Notes under the pieces: generated by a model
What the model was told of the DNA's origin: nothing
The model's input: only the letters and a program-made list of their open reading frames with translations
The model's database searches: none
Translations under genes and position numbers: made by a program
Part shown: piece by piece, positions 8,701-16,544 of the stretch
Layout of the letters: each line of letters begins with the position of its first letter
Position numbering within the stretch: the stretch's first letter is position 1
IMG/VR virus record: IMGVR_UViG_3300008107_004856
Location: 1-30,367 of that record
Length of the DNA: 30,367 nucleotides
Strand: one strand, 5' to 3'
Source: a virus

Positions 8701-10050
8701 TTTTCTTGTTTCAGAATGTGGATTAGTTGTTTCATGTACATCATGTTGGTCTTCTTCGGAAAAATCTTTAATTATATCTTCACATTTTCTTTTTGCTTCT
8801 TTAGCTATTTCTGCAGCTTTTTCTTTAATTTTATCTATATTACTTTTTTCAGCATCAGATTTTAATTCAGCTCCTCCAATTTTTTGTTCAGGAGGTGGAC
8901 CTTGTTCTTGCCCTTTTTCACCAGGTGCAGCAGATGATTTTTCTTTATCTATTTTTCCTTGTTGTGTTTGGCCGTTTTTAGTTGGTTGACCAGGTGCGGC
9001 CGGTTTAGCGGCTTGAGTTGCTGCTTTTCCAGGTTCCGTTTTTTTCTTTGGTTCGTTTGCAGGTGCATCATCTGGCCCAGCTATTCTTGAAGCCTGTATA
9101 TGTGCTGGATGTTCTTTTGGTAATCTTAATGCGTCCCTTGCTTTAATTTTCTTTTGTTGACCCTTACTATTTGTATAACTAATATCAACATCCAATGCTT
9201 TATTTGAAGCTTCTCCAAAATATTCTCTAGCAAATTCTTCAAACATTTCATTTGTAATATATCTTTCTATTATTTCATTAATAGGGTCATATAATTCATC
9301 TTTTTTATACCAATCCGGTTCATCGGATGGATGTTCAGTCTCATGTCTTGTAGGATGTGGTTCTGGTCTCATTTCTGATGATGGTTTTGTATTATTACTC
9401 TCATCTACCGAACCAGTTGGTGCACCATTTATGTATCCACCGGGTAAGTTTAAACCAACTCCAATTCCACCAGGAAACCCTTCACTCAATTTTGTTGTTA
9501 TCATTTTAAAAATATCTTTGTCAAATTTTGGATATGTTTTTAAAAAAAACTTTTTAGCTTTTTCTTTGTCATTACTACCTAATCCCTTTCTAACATCAGT
9601 TCCACTAATTGGATTTTCTTCTGCAGGAATTGAATATGTATAACCAATTTCATCATAACCATACCCAGATTTACCTTTATATGGTTTAAAATATTTTCCT
9701 TGTAATCTACTTGCATCTTTTTCACCCACTGCTGCAATGTATGCAATAGTTTGACCATCATATTTTTTTAATATTTCAACTGGTCTGTATGGATTACTTA
9801 CTTTTATAAATTTAGTAGAAGGTACACCAAACATTTTTGTTGCAATTTCTTTTTTCTCATTAAAAGAGAATGGAGACTTATCCGAAGATGTATCGTTTGA
9901 GGTTGCAATATAAACATTTGCAGAACCAAATTCACTTACTAAATTTTGATATGCTGCATAATGTCCTTTATGAAAGGGTTGAAAACGTCCTGCATATACT
10001 ACAATTTCTCCTTGTATCTTTGGTTTATCTTTTTCTAATAATAAATTCAT
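5791..10050 (-). CDS. Giant multidomain protein: NMNAT-like domain, HExxH protease-like motif, ligase-type nucleotidyltransferase
   Basis: The protein has 1419 residues. Residues 15-185 are an NMN-adenylyltransferase/cytidylyltransferase-like Rossmann domain: GRFQPFHKGH (21-30, the HxGH motif) and ISGTDVRKG (148-156). Residues about 215-440 are Pro/Lys/Glu/Gln-rich and probably disordered. An Ala/Gly/Val-rich hydrophobic stretch spans about 534-610 and might contact membranes. A metallopeptidase-like HEMVH (761-765) is followed by an ENQAHAVAG segment that could supply the third ligand. The C-terminal 370 residues resemble covalent nucleotidyltransferases (DNA/RNA ligases): EKTDG with K1062 (motif I), MNLEVIWP and LLVFH (III/IIIa-like), SEGLVFFYNG (motif IV, 1390 onward) and YKLTG with K1402 (motif V-like). 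It lies directly upstream of the packaging genes. A virion-borne or injected protein, acting in NAD supply or nucleic-acid repair, is inference. Confidence 0.85.
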   Translation of the reverse strand: MNLLLEKDKPKIQGEIVVYAGRFQPFHKGHYAAYQNLVSEFGSANVYIATSNDTSSDKSPFSFNEKKEIATKMFGVPSTKFIKVSNPYRPVEILKKYDGQTIAYIAAVGEKDASRLQGKYFKPYKGKSGYGYDEIGYTYSIPAEENPISGTDVRKGLGSNDKEKAKKFFLKTYPKFDKDIFKMITTKLSEGFPGGIGVGLNLPGGYINGAPTGSVDESNNTKPSSEMRPEPHPTRHETEHPSDEPDWYKKDELYDPINEIIERYITNEMFEEFAREYFGEASNKALDVDISYTNSKGQQKKIKARDALRLPKEHPAHIQASRIAGPDDAPANEPKKKTEPGKAATQAAKPAAPGQPTKNGQTQQGKIDKEKSSAAPGEKGQEQGPPPEQKIGGAELKSDAEKSNIDKIKEKAAEIAKEAKRKCEDIIKDFSEEDQHDVHETTNPHSETRKGWTQRIGDFVSNLPKNIAEKVYEVAKQKYHQLKNTGRGLKSLALSTMYTGKPQFGWFKDKDGQYKYSEHESKRQRKACISTLKDVAVIGASVVVGAAIAGATGAAVAGKGIGGVVHAATHGAAHSVSSVGGFVAHAAVDFGKHCGLEAIGLAAGEGHVEAQVSAGVAGLGHMALKGMGLMEEVDETKAHGDMFMKLVADVVKKMETFEPTPQQLLKTLESYKKQKEVSKLKNFTSGLNENLSETKQQSIQNFVEFATKRLKLKEQPKISLVAGREFAEVKTSLGGFDPVSKEIFVATEGRLTADILRTLAHEMVHRKQDELGLVKNPMKDGADGSPIENQAHAVAGILMREYGRINKKIYNEDINIDVDKGDEVLMGKFKNKKVVVKNFGKDDHGMPTINGKVATTFRLGKKGQNIYEMGNKDVHFINIMKLYRDSKFKKRINAYLFGRVNINPTPNEVARELKNMGYDDITRMEKELNIQVDLSEVSNVTISNTADVPDGAFITKGKKRKLNSEKGEDWYKNGGYTQTDFPKADAIFGDEDAEERTITYTIDNLPDVKYIKTDFIKEELLMEGGAYGHMSHPFDDMNLTFGDLKDIITKALEGDLGVVREKTDGQALAISWKNGRLIAARNKGNLANAGANAMGIEDVASKFAGRGGLTDAYNFAMKDLSAAIQSLSESQRKKIFNEGQCFMNLEVIWPTSVNVIPYGQALLVFHNTTCYDEKGVAVGANQGAATMLAGMIKQVNADVQSRYTIQGPPITEIPKSADLSSKKGKYLSKLNKLQNEFGLKDSDNVANYHQSWWDWWIESKAPTKIDKLTKESLIRRWAFGDKSFRLNTISNKELQEWAIENDKVNVIKQQKENIKPFEQIFLGVGADVLEFVGSVLTVHPDKAIRSMKERLKSVASQVRDSGSPAQIQKLKQELSRLNSLGGVDRIVASEGLVFFYNGNTYKLTGTFAPLNQILGIFYE

Positions 10051-10064
10051 ATGTATAAATATCT

Positions 10065-11486
10065 TTAAATTAAAGTATTTTCACCTTGTAATAAAAAGTT
10101 AATCATTTTTGATTGTTCTTGCTTATGATTTTTTGAAAATGAAAGAAAGTGCTGTTGATTATATACACATATTTCTTTTACATTTTTTAAAAATTCATCC
10201 TTTTCTTCTTTTGATTTATTATGAAATTTCATTATTTCATGAATAGTTTTATACATCCTTGCTGAATCTTTTGTTTCCAAATCATAACTTTCATCAATAA
10301 ATCCATCAAAAGTTTTGAATCCTAATGAACGAATGTATTCTAATGATTTTGCCGGTCCCAATAATATAAATGGTTGACAGTGTCCAATTGGTTTCCATAT
10401 TTTTTCAGAAAGATATCCTGTAGCGAATTCTTTATCTTCATGTCCATGTGATGTTTGAAAAAATATTGATTCAGTAACAATGCTCATATAAGAATTTAAA
10501 TATATATCTTTATTTTCAAATCCGTATCCTGCTATTTTTGTTAAATCATCAATATCCAAATGATTAGATGTATTTTTTACTAAATCTATAAATGCATCAT
10601 CATCAAACATATATCTATGTTCATCTATAAGTTGTTGTGAATAAAATTTATTATCCCACGAAACTAAAAAATTATCTAACCCAGCTCTCCATAAATCATA
10701 TAATACTTTTATTCTATGTGGTTTCCAATGTCTACAAAGGAATAAAAAATCTTTTTTATCTTTACCGATAGAATCTGTAAATTCATTGGTTGTAACTACT
10801 GAATTTTTAGTAGATTCTATTTTTCCAACTTGAGGTTCATCATTGTTATTCCAATATGAAAAATTAGGATTTGTCAATGTATTTAAAAATTCTTGAGATT
10901 TTGCTATTAATGCTTGATTATAATCTAATACTTTTACATTTCTTCCCAATTTTTCAATATTCTTTTTTAATTTAAAATCTTGAAAAATAAAATAAACTTT
11001 TTCATCCGGTATTTCATTCTTGTCAATAAAGACAAATATTTTTTCAAAATTTTCTTTATTAACACCCAGTCCACCATCTATAAAATAACTTATAACTAAA
11101 TTTCCATCATAATTTTTAATTTCTTCAATTGCAGTTTTAGAAATAAATTCTAATGCTAATTGTGAATGTATTGAGCTTCCTATTCCAAAAAACTTTTCAA
11201 AATTACCAAATGGTTCTACTACATAAAACCATTTTTTTCTTATTCCTTTTTTTTCTCTATCTTTTATTATTTCAAATATAGATTTTCTATTAGTATATTC
11301 TGATAAATAATTACTATTATAAACGGCCCAATCATCTCCCCATCTTTCTCTAAAATATGGGCCAGATTGGTCAAATCTAAAATCAGATGCTCTAGAAATT
11401 GAACCTAAAAATTTAGGATTTAGACAATTTGGTTGCTCACCATTATAAGTCATTACATCATAACCAAATATCAATTGTTCTATCAT
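10065..11486 (-). CDS. Putative glycosyltransferase, TFDGFIDESYD family (copy 1)
   Basis: This 473-residue protein shares its C-terminal half with the product of 18522-19895. Shared features are LCRHWKPHR at about residue 255-265 (LNR..KPFR in the paralogue), NSYMSIVTES, SEKIWKP (360-366), QPFILLG (371-377) and TFDGFIDESYD (392-402). The arrangement of a Glu-Lys motif followed by a hydrophobic strand and Gly resembles the nucleotide-sugar site of GT10-type fucosyltransferases (TEK), so a GT-B-like transferase is likely; donor and acceptor are unknown. The N-terminal half is not recognisable and probably binds the acceptor. It is the last gene of the glycan cassette, 14 nt before the giant protein gene, and follows an SGNH-like gene by one base. 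Confidence 0.6.
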   Translation of the reverse strand: MIEQLIFGYDVMTYNGEQPNCLNPKFLGSISRASDFRFDQSGPYFRERWGDDWAVYNSNYLSEYTNRKSIFEIIKDREKKGIRKKWFYVVEPFGNFEKFFGIGSSIHSQLALEFISKTAIEEIKNYDGNLVISYFIDGGLGVNKENFEKIFVFIDKNEIPDEKVYFIFQDFKLKKNIEKLGRNVKVLDYNQALIAKSQEFLNTLTNPNFSYWNNNDEPQVGKIESTKNSVVTTNEFTDSIGKDKKDFLFLCRHWKPHRIKVLYDLWRAGLDNFLVSWDNKFYSQQLIDEHRYMFDDDAFIDLVKNTSNHLDIDDLTKIAGYGFENKDIYLNSYMSIVTESIFFQTSHGHEDKEFATGYLSEKIWKPIGHCQPFILLGPAKSLEYIRSLGFKTFDGFIDESYDLETKDSARMYKTIHEIMKFHNKSKEEKDEFLKNVKEICVYNQQHFLSFSKNHKQEQSKMINFLLQGENTLI

Positions 11487-11487
11487 T

Positions 11488-12561
11488 TTATAGTAATTTA
11501 TTTTTTAATTCATATTTTGATAAAAATTCACAAAGAATTTCTTGTACAAATTTTTTATTTAATCCAGATGATACATGTCCCAAATACCATTTATTATCCA
11601 TTTCATATTTTATTTCTTCTAATGTTTTATTATGATGCTCCATAAATAAAATATCAGCATATACTTCTTTATTAATATCTAAAGGTCTATTTGGATATGT
11701 TTTTATATTACTAATATCCCAATTTCGTATTGCCCATTCAATTATACCACCATGTTTTGTAATACCATCTTCACTATAAAACCAATGATTAGACCAATCT
11801 ATCATATCTATTAAATTTTTAACATATGGTGTATCTGAATAGTCATATATATTATCAAAATCCCATGTATTTGGAATAAACTTTCTATCTAATATTGCTT
11901 CTGAAAATTTATCTTTATCCTTTTCTCTATAATTTGGAAACCCCATACCACTATCTTTTGTGTAACTTTTAGAAAAATTATTTTGAATATCAAATGTTAT
12001 ATATTCTATTCCTTTTAATTTTAAATAATTTTGAAGTTTTAATATTGCTTCAAAATGATATATCAAACAATTATCATTTGATAAAATATATTTTATAAAA
12101 TATGGTAAAAATTCTTTTATTTTATTATCAACATGTCCTACTCCATATCCACCTGTTAAAAACCAATAACCATATTGACCATTATATTCTTTTTCTTCAA
12201 TCCAATCCGATATGTGTGCCAATCCATTTAAATCTATACCAAATTCATCTATTTTTTCATTTGATATAAAAAAAGCCTGTCTTGAAAAGTTTGACCATTG
12301 AGCTATTACCGAAATATCTTTTGGTAATATTCCTTTTTTTAATAATTTTTCAACACCATATATTATTGAATTTGCAATAGTATGATTATCATTTGTAGCA
12401 CTTCCATAATTTAAGACATTAACATGATATAATTTTTTTATCCAATGTGGCCATCTCCACATTTCAATAAAATCATTTTCAAAATCAACACAATTACCTT
12501 CGGTATTGCATCTATATTCTTGACGTGTGAATGAACATCCACTTGTTATTAAATATTTCAT
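11488..12561 (-). CDS. SGNH/GDSL-like protein (long paralogue A)
   Basis: This 357-residue protein begins with a strand and SGCSFT (residues 7-12), the place of the nucleophile Ser block of SGNH hydrolases. LNYGSATNDN follows (Gly/Asn block), then a VIAQWSNFSR strand, and near the C-terminus GHVSSGL (H329), a possible counterpart of the block V His. It is a full-length paralogue of the product of 16545-17621; both have a GGIIEWAIRNW-type segment (GGLIEWSIRNF in the other). SGNH enzymes in glycan clusters usually add or remove acyl groups on sugars. Whether this divergent form is catalytic is unproven. It lies between two putative glycosyltransferases with gaps of 1 and 3 nt. Confidence 0.6.
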   Translation of the reverse strand: MKYLITSGCSFTRQEYRCNTEGNCVDFENDFIEMWRWPHWIKKLYHVNVLNYGSATNDNHTIANSIIYGVEKLLKKGILPKDISVIAQWSNFSRQAFFISNEKIDEFGIDLNGLAHISDWIEEKEYNGQYGYWFLTGGYGVGHVDNKIKEFLPYFIKYILSNDNCLIYHFEAILKLQNYLKLKGIEYITFDIQNNFSKSYTKDSGMGFPNYREKDKDKFSEAILDRKFIPNTWDFDNIYDYSDTPYVKNLIDMIDWSNHWFYSEDGITKHGGIIEWAIRNWDISNIKTYPNRPLDINKEVYADILFMEHHNKTLEEIKYEMDNKWYLGHVSSGLNKKFVQEILCEFLSKYELKNKLL

Positions 12562-12564
12562 TTA

Positions 12565-13737
12565 TTACGCTGTTTCGTATATTTTTTTTATTGAATTTGG
12601 ATATATTTCATTTGTTAATATATTGAAATTATCTTTTGAATAATTATTATAATCTTCTTTAAATTGTTTTAATTCTCTTTTTGATAATTTCATTACCTGT
12701 TTGGTAAATTGCTTAACACCATCCATTCTTTCATAATCATTTTCTATATCATTATATGAATGATTCCAAAAATCATACCTATATTTCAATCCCATATCTT
12801 CTAACATTGATATTGTATTAACTTTTGAAATCATAATGAACGGGTGACCCATTAAAGTTGGTTTCATTGTTTTTTCTGAAATATTATTCCAATTTAAGAA
12901 AGTATCCGATGTCCCTCTTGAACGTTGTGTATAATAAAATCTAGTTTCTGCTACTATATCAAAATACGAATCTAAATAAGAAACAAAATTATAAGCGTTA
13001 TTTCTTTCTCTATATTTTTCGTAATTTTCATAATCATTCAAATGAGGTAACTCTTTTAATATCTTCATATTATTGTATTCCTCTCTAAATGCAACTGGTA
13101 TAAAATCATCAAATAAAGATGGTTCATAATCAGGTCCAGTTGATGCCCATATAAAATCTTTTATATAATCATTCTCATATAAAAATTCTAAAAATTGTAA
13201 TTTATGTATTCTGGTATGACCAGCATAAAACATACCTTTAAATTTTCTTAAAACTTTATTAGAGGCCATTTCGACTTTTTTGAAAGCTAAAATATTTTGA
13301 GGAATTATACTAGTTGGTTGAATGTAGTGAAACATCAACTCTTCAAACCATAATTGATTATCTCTATTTTTTATTAAATTTTTAGATATTACATAATTTT
13401 CAACCTTAATTAAATCACATAATTGGTCTATATGTTTTTGATTAATTTCTTGATTATCATATGTTGATAAATCAAAAAAAACATTTTTTAATGATATTGA
13501 TTTTATAAACGAATTCAAAAAATCATGCATACCCATTTCCGGAGAATCAAATGATTCAAATGAAATAAATAGAGATGTATTAAAATCTATTGAAGATAAA
13601 TCTATCAATTCAAATTTGGTAAATAAACTAAACGATTTAATAAGTTCATTAAAATTAGATTCAAAAGAACCAGGTATTATTTCATATCGTTGTAAATTAT
13701 TTGTTTTTTTTAAATGTACAAAACAAAATTTTTTCAT
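12565..13737 (-). CDS. Putative glycosyltransferase, diverged member of the TEK/DESYD group
   Basis: This 390-residue protein is a more distant relative of the products of 10065-11486 and 18522-19895. It keeps DSYFDIVAETRF, ISEKTMKP, GHPFIMI and an MLEDMGLKYRYDFWNHSYND segment in the position of the GF-TFDGFIDESYD block. The order Glu-Thr, Ser-Glu-Lys, hydrophobic strand is the same, so I place it in the same putative GT-B group, with less certainty about activity because Gly after the PFI strand is missing. The N-terminal 200 residues match nothing I know. The start ATG follows the stop of the 45-residue ORF by 2 nt. Confidence 0.5.
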   Translation of the reverse strand: MKKFCFVHLKKTNNLQRYEIIPGSFESNFNELIKSFSLFTKFELIDLSSIDFNTSLFISFESFDSPEMGMHDFLNSFIKSISLKNVFFDLSTYDNQEINQKHIDQLCDLIKVENYVISKNLIKNRDNQLWFEELMFHYIQPTSIIPQNILAFKKVEMASNKVLRKFKGMFYAGHTRIHKLQFLEFLYENDYIKDFIWASTGPDYEPSLFDDFIPVAFREEYNNMKILKELPHLNDYENYEKYRERNNAYNFVSYLDSYFDIVAETRFYYTQRSRGTSDTFLNWNNISEKTMKPTLMGHPFIMISKVNTISMLEDMGLKYRYDFWNHSYNDIENDYERMDGVKQFTKQVMKLSKRELKQFKEDYNNYSKDNFNILTNEIYPNSIKKIYETA

Positions 13738-13739
13738 AA

Positions 13740-13877
13740 TTAAAATGATTTATATACAAACGGGTCTCTTTTTTTGAGTTCTTCTAACTTTTTTTTAATT
13801 CTTTTTTTAGTTTTATAGTCATCATATTTCTTTACAAAAAAAGAAATTACAGGAATTTTTTTTAATAATTTTTTCAT
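13740..13877 (-). CDS. Small basic protein of 45 residues, unknown
   Basis: An ATG at 13877-13875 opens a 45-codon frame ending in TAA at 13742-13740. It fits exactly between its neighbours: 5 nt after the stop of the thiamine-enzyme Pyr subunit and 2 nt before the next ATG, the spacing seen throughout this operon. The product is very basic (MKKLLKKIPV start, then KTKKRIKKKLEELKKRDP and VYKSF at the end) and mostly helical. No function is recognised. Without it there would be an unusual 145-nt hole in the operon, which is the main support for it being real. Confidence 0.6.
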   Translation of the reverse strand: MKKLLKKIPVISFFVKKYDDYKTKKRIKKKLEELKKRDPFVYKSF

Positions 13878-13882
13878 ATTTT

Positions 13883-14425
13883 TTAATTTTGATAATATAA
13901 TTCTGGATATTCAACTAATAAATGAATACCTCCTTCTTTTAACGCGTATTGGTATGCTAATTCTATATCTTTCCAGCTTTTTAAATCGTGAAATTCAATA
14001 TTTTTACAAATTGATTTAAATTCTTCAAAATAGCTTCCTTTATGTTGGTGACCTGGGTCTAATGGTTTATCACTTCCTTTGCCTAATCTAATAATTAAGT
14101 TTAATTTTTTTCCAGTCATTAATTCAAATTTATCAACGTGATTTATTAGTTGGTTTGCCGCTGATACTATGAAATCCCAACGAGGATAAAATGTTATAAC
14201 TCTTTTACCAGTTATTGCTAATCCTAAACTCATTCCCATTTGAGTTTCTTCCATAACAGGCACTTCAATCATTTTTTCTTTTGGTACATTTCCCAAAGTT
14301 GTACTCATTGGATTACCTGCGTAAACTATTTGTTGGCCGATGAAAATTGTATCATCTAAATTTGCCAAATCTGTCATTGCTTTTGTTAAAGCATCTTTAT
14401 ATGGTGTATATTCTGGTGTATTCAT
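13883..14425 (-). CDS. Thiamine-diphosphate enzyme, Pyr-domain subunit (E1-beta/transketolase-like, minimal)
   Basis: This 180-residue protein matches the first (Pyr) domain of 2-oxoacid dehydrogenase E1-beta subunits and transketolases. VPVMEETQMGMSLGLAITG-like residues 56-73 carry the Glu (E59) that activates the thiamine ring. FYPRWDFIVSAANQLINH (79-96) matches the conserved subunit-contact helix. LGKGSDKPLDPGHQHKGS (114-131) corresponds to the E1-beta G..GPQHS loop with H128. The frame ends at EYPELYYQN, so the usual C-terminal domain of about 130 residues is absent. The ThDP-binding partner is encoded 5.5 kb upstream at 19906-20451. Together they could form a small ThDP decarboxylase or ketol-transferase acting on a sugar or keto acid. 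The size recalls ComD/ComE-type split enzymes, but the sequence is E1-like. Confidence 0.8.
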   Translation of the reverse strand: MNTPEYTPYKDALTKAMTDLANLDDTIFIGQQIVYAGNPMSTTLGNVPKEKMIEVPVMEETQMGMSLGLAITGKRVITFYPRWDFIVSAANQLINHVDKFELMTGKKLNLIIRLGKGSDKPLDPGHQHKGSYFEEFKSICKNIEFHDLKSWKDIELAYQYALKEGGIHLLVEYPELYYQN

Positions 14426-14427
14426 AA

Positions 14428-15546
14428 TTAATTAAATAAGTGATGAAAATTGTGATTTACATATTTTAAATTATGTATTTTTTTTACTTCTGTCATAAAA
14501 TCTCTAAATAAAATATTTGTTGGATTGAATACTTGCAATTCTTCTAAATATTCTGCAGGGAATGTTCCCCAATCTACTATTTGTCTATAATTTATAGTTA
14601 TGCCCCATTTAAATTTAGAATCTTTAAATATATCAGTTATTAGTTCATAAAACATAAACATTTCTTTGTAATTATGTTTACTGACTACCATAGAACAAAC
14701 AAACTCTTCTATTATATGGTCCTGTGTTGATAAAAATTTTAAATTTTCTATTAATCTATCCCATTGTCCATTCCATCTAGTTTTCTTTTCGTATGTTTCT
14801 TTTGTAGCAGCATCTATACTAATTTCAATTGTTTTTATGTATGGAGTTGCTTTCATTTTTTTCCACAAAGGTTCATCTAATAAATTTCCGTTTGTGATGA
14901 TTTGCAATTGTTCTAATTTTGGATATTTTGTTATATCAAAATTTATTAAATAATCTCTGTAAATTTTTGAATAAAATGGGTCACCACTTCCAGTAACCAT
15001 TATTCTTTTTAGTCCACTTGCAAAATTATCTTCAATTGATTTTAATAAATGTAGTTTTGCTTTGTGTTCGGGTGATTCTAAATCATCATTTGGTATTAGA
15101 TTAACTCTACAAGAAGGACATCTTAAATTACAACTTCTATCAAATCCAAAAAGTATTTCTTCTGGTGGTGTTTTAAAATTAACTATATCTTCTTCCGTGT
15201 GTATATTATAAACTTCTTTAAAGTCTTCTATTTCTCTAAACAAATATGGTTTTCTACCAGTATTTATTAATTCGTTTAATCTTGGACAGATGGTATGATT
15301 ACAATATTTGTAAGTACCATCCATTACCGATTTACGAATATTTTGAGCAGGTTCCGATGTCCAATTTCTCATAACATCATCACTCTCATTTACAGGAAAC
15401 CAGTTTTCCTTTCCACTTTCATCTACTCTAATAGATTGAGGTGCCCAAGATGGACAGCATATGAATTGAGATGACCATTGTACATCACTATACATAAATG
15501 GCATCTCACAAACATATTTTTTTAATATTTCCTCTTTATTATCCAT
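14428..15546 (-). CDS. Radical SAM enzyme with N-terminal Cys-cluster domain
   Basis: This 372-residue protein has the radical SAM motif CxxxCxxC in SCNLRCPSCR (C139, C143, C146), a GSGDP segment at 186-190 in the position of the SAM-binding GGEP motif, an ITNGN strand near 217 and an EISIDA strand near 242. Upstream it has an extra Cys set: C13, C30/C31 in FICCPSW, and C82/C87 in YCNHTICP, probably an auxiliary iron-sulfur cluster as in twitch/SPASM-type enzymes but placed at the N-terminus. The start overlaps the preceding SDR stop as TAATG, and it is 2 nt from the Pyr-domain subunit gene. Radical SAM enzymes in sugar clusters do dehydrations, epimerisations or carbon-chain changes; the substrate here is unknown. 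Confidence 0.85.
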   Translation of the reverse strand: MDNKEEILKKYVCEMPFMYSDVQWSSQFICCPSWAPQSIRVDESGKENWFPVNESDDVMRNWTSEPAQNIRKSVMDGTYKYCNHTICPRLNELINTGRKPYLFREIEDFKEVYNIHTEEDIVNFKTPPEEILFGFDRSCNLRCPSCRVNLIPNDDLESPEHKAKLHLLKSIEDNFASGLKRIMVTGSGDPFYSKIYRDYLINFDITKYPKLEQLQIITNGNLLDEPLWKKMKATPYIKTIEISIDAATKETYEKKTRWNGQWDRLIENLKFLSTQDHIIEEFVCSMVVSKHNYKEMFMFYELITDIFKDSKFKWGITINYRQIVDWGTFPAEYLEELQVFNPTNILFRDFMTEVKKIHNLKYVNHNFHHLFN

Positions 15547-16538
15547 TATGGTTTTGAGTTTGGATTAAATTCGTTTTTATGAGATTTATACCATTGTAAA
15601 GCATTTTCTAAACCAGTTTTTAAATCATATTTTGGTTTCCATCCTAACTTACGAAGCTTCTCATTAGAAAGTAATCTAACGGGTATCATTGGAGCTTTAT
15701 TACTCACATACTCAATTGGGTTATTATTATTTTCAACCTCTTTAATGGTGTTTAAAACCTCATTAACACTATAACCACTACCATAGCAAACATTATATAT
15801 ATCGTAAGTATCTACATTTTCTGCAACACATATAAATCCACTAACCATATCATCAACGTGAATTACATCTCTTACTTCCGTACCATCACCCCAAACTGGT
15901 ATTGGATTTAAATCATCTGCTACTTTACGAATATTTGCAGGAGTAACGTGACATTTTTCATAATCGTATTTATCGTTTGGTCCAAATGCGTTTGAAGGTC
16001 TAATAATTACACATTGCATTGGATTGTGAATATGATTTGATAAGAAGTCACAAAGTGTTTCACCATATCTTTTCATATTACCTACTGCTTTATATACCGG
16101 AAATATATTAGGTGTTTGGCAGTTTTCTTCTTCATAACAATACTCGCTACCCAAATCAGGATAGACGGTATTTGAAGAAATATACATAAATTTACGAACT
16201 TTATTTTTCCAAGCCTGTTCCATTAAATTTACATTCATTTCTACATTTGCAGTAACGTGTAATAAAGGATTTACTTTTGTATCTAATGCGTTTGATGTGT
16301 TTGCTGCACAATGAAAAATTACATCAACATTTTCTGTAACTTTACCACAAAATTCTGCAGTTTGTAAATCGCCTCGTAGATGTTCTACATTTTGCCATCC
16401 TTTAAAATCTTCTCGTAATCCTCTACCAAAGGTTACTGCACGGATATTTGTATATCCTTGCTCCCATAGGGATTTAATTAATCGTGAACCAATAAATCCA
16501 CTTGCTCCTGTAACTAAAATTTTGTCTGTTTTTTTCAT
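15546..16538 (-). CDS. NAD(P)-dependent sugar epimerase/dehydratase (extended SDR), Tyr-shifted active site
   Basis: This 330-residue protein has an N-terminal Rossmann fold with TGASGFIGS (10-18), a HCAANTS strand (77-83), SSNTVYP (121-127), and RPSNAFGPND plus GDGTEVRDVIHVDD motifs typical of nucleotide-sugar SDRs. The usual active site is YxxxK. Here the Lys is kept in VGNMKRYGE (K156) but the Tyr position holds V152; the nearest Tyr is Y149. I have a memory of other SDRs with VGWMKR-type sites, so this may be a real subfamily rather than a dead enzyme. It ends in the usual LGWKPKYDLKTGLENALQWY tail. Reaction unknown; likely a 4-keto-sugar or epimerase step. It lies between an SGNH-like gene and a radical SAM gene. 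Confidence 0.85.
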   Translation of the reverse strand: MKKTDKILVTGASGFIGSRLIKSLWEQGYTNIRAVTFGRGLREDFKGWQNVEHLRGDLQTAEFCGKVTENVDVIFHCAANTSNALDTKVNPLLHVTANVEMNVNLMEQAWKNKVRKFMYISSNTVYPDLGSEYCYEEENCQTPNIFPVYKAVGNMKRYGETLCDFLSNHIHNPMQCVIIRPSNAFGPNDKYDYEKCHVTPANIRKVADDLNPIPVWGDGTEVRDVIHVDDMVSGFICVAENVDTYDIYNVCYGSGYSVNEVLNTIKEVENNNNPIEYVSNKAPMIPVRLLSNEKLRKLGWKPKYDLKTGLENALQWYKSHKNEFNPNSKP

Positions 16539-16544
16539 ATTTTT

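Noticed and set aside
9579-9761. 60-residue minus-strand ORF
   Set aside because: It is another frame inside the NMNAT-like domain of the giant protein, whose frame is supported by HxGH and ISGTxVR motifs.
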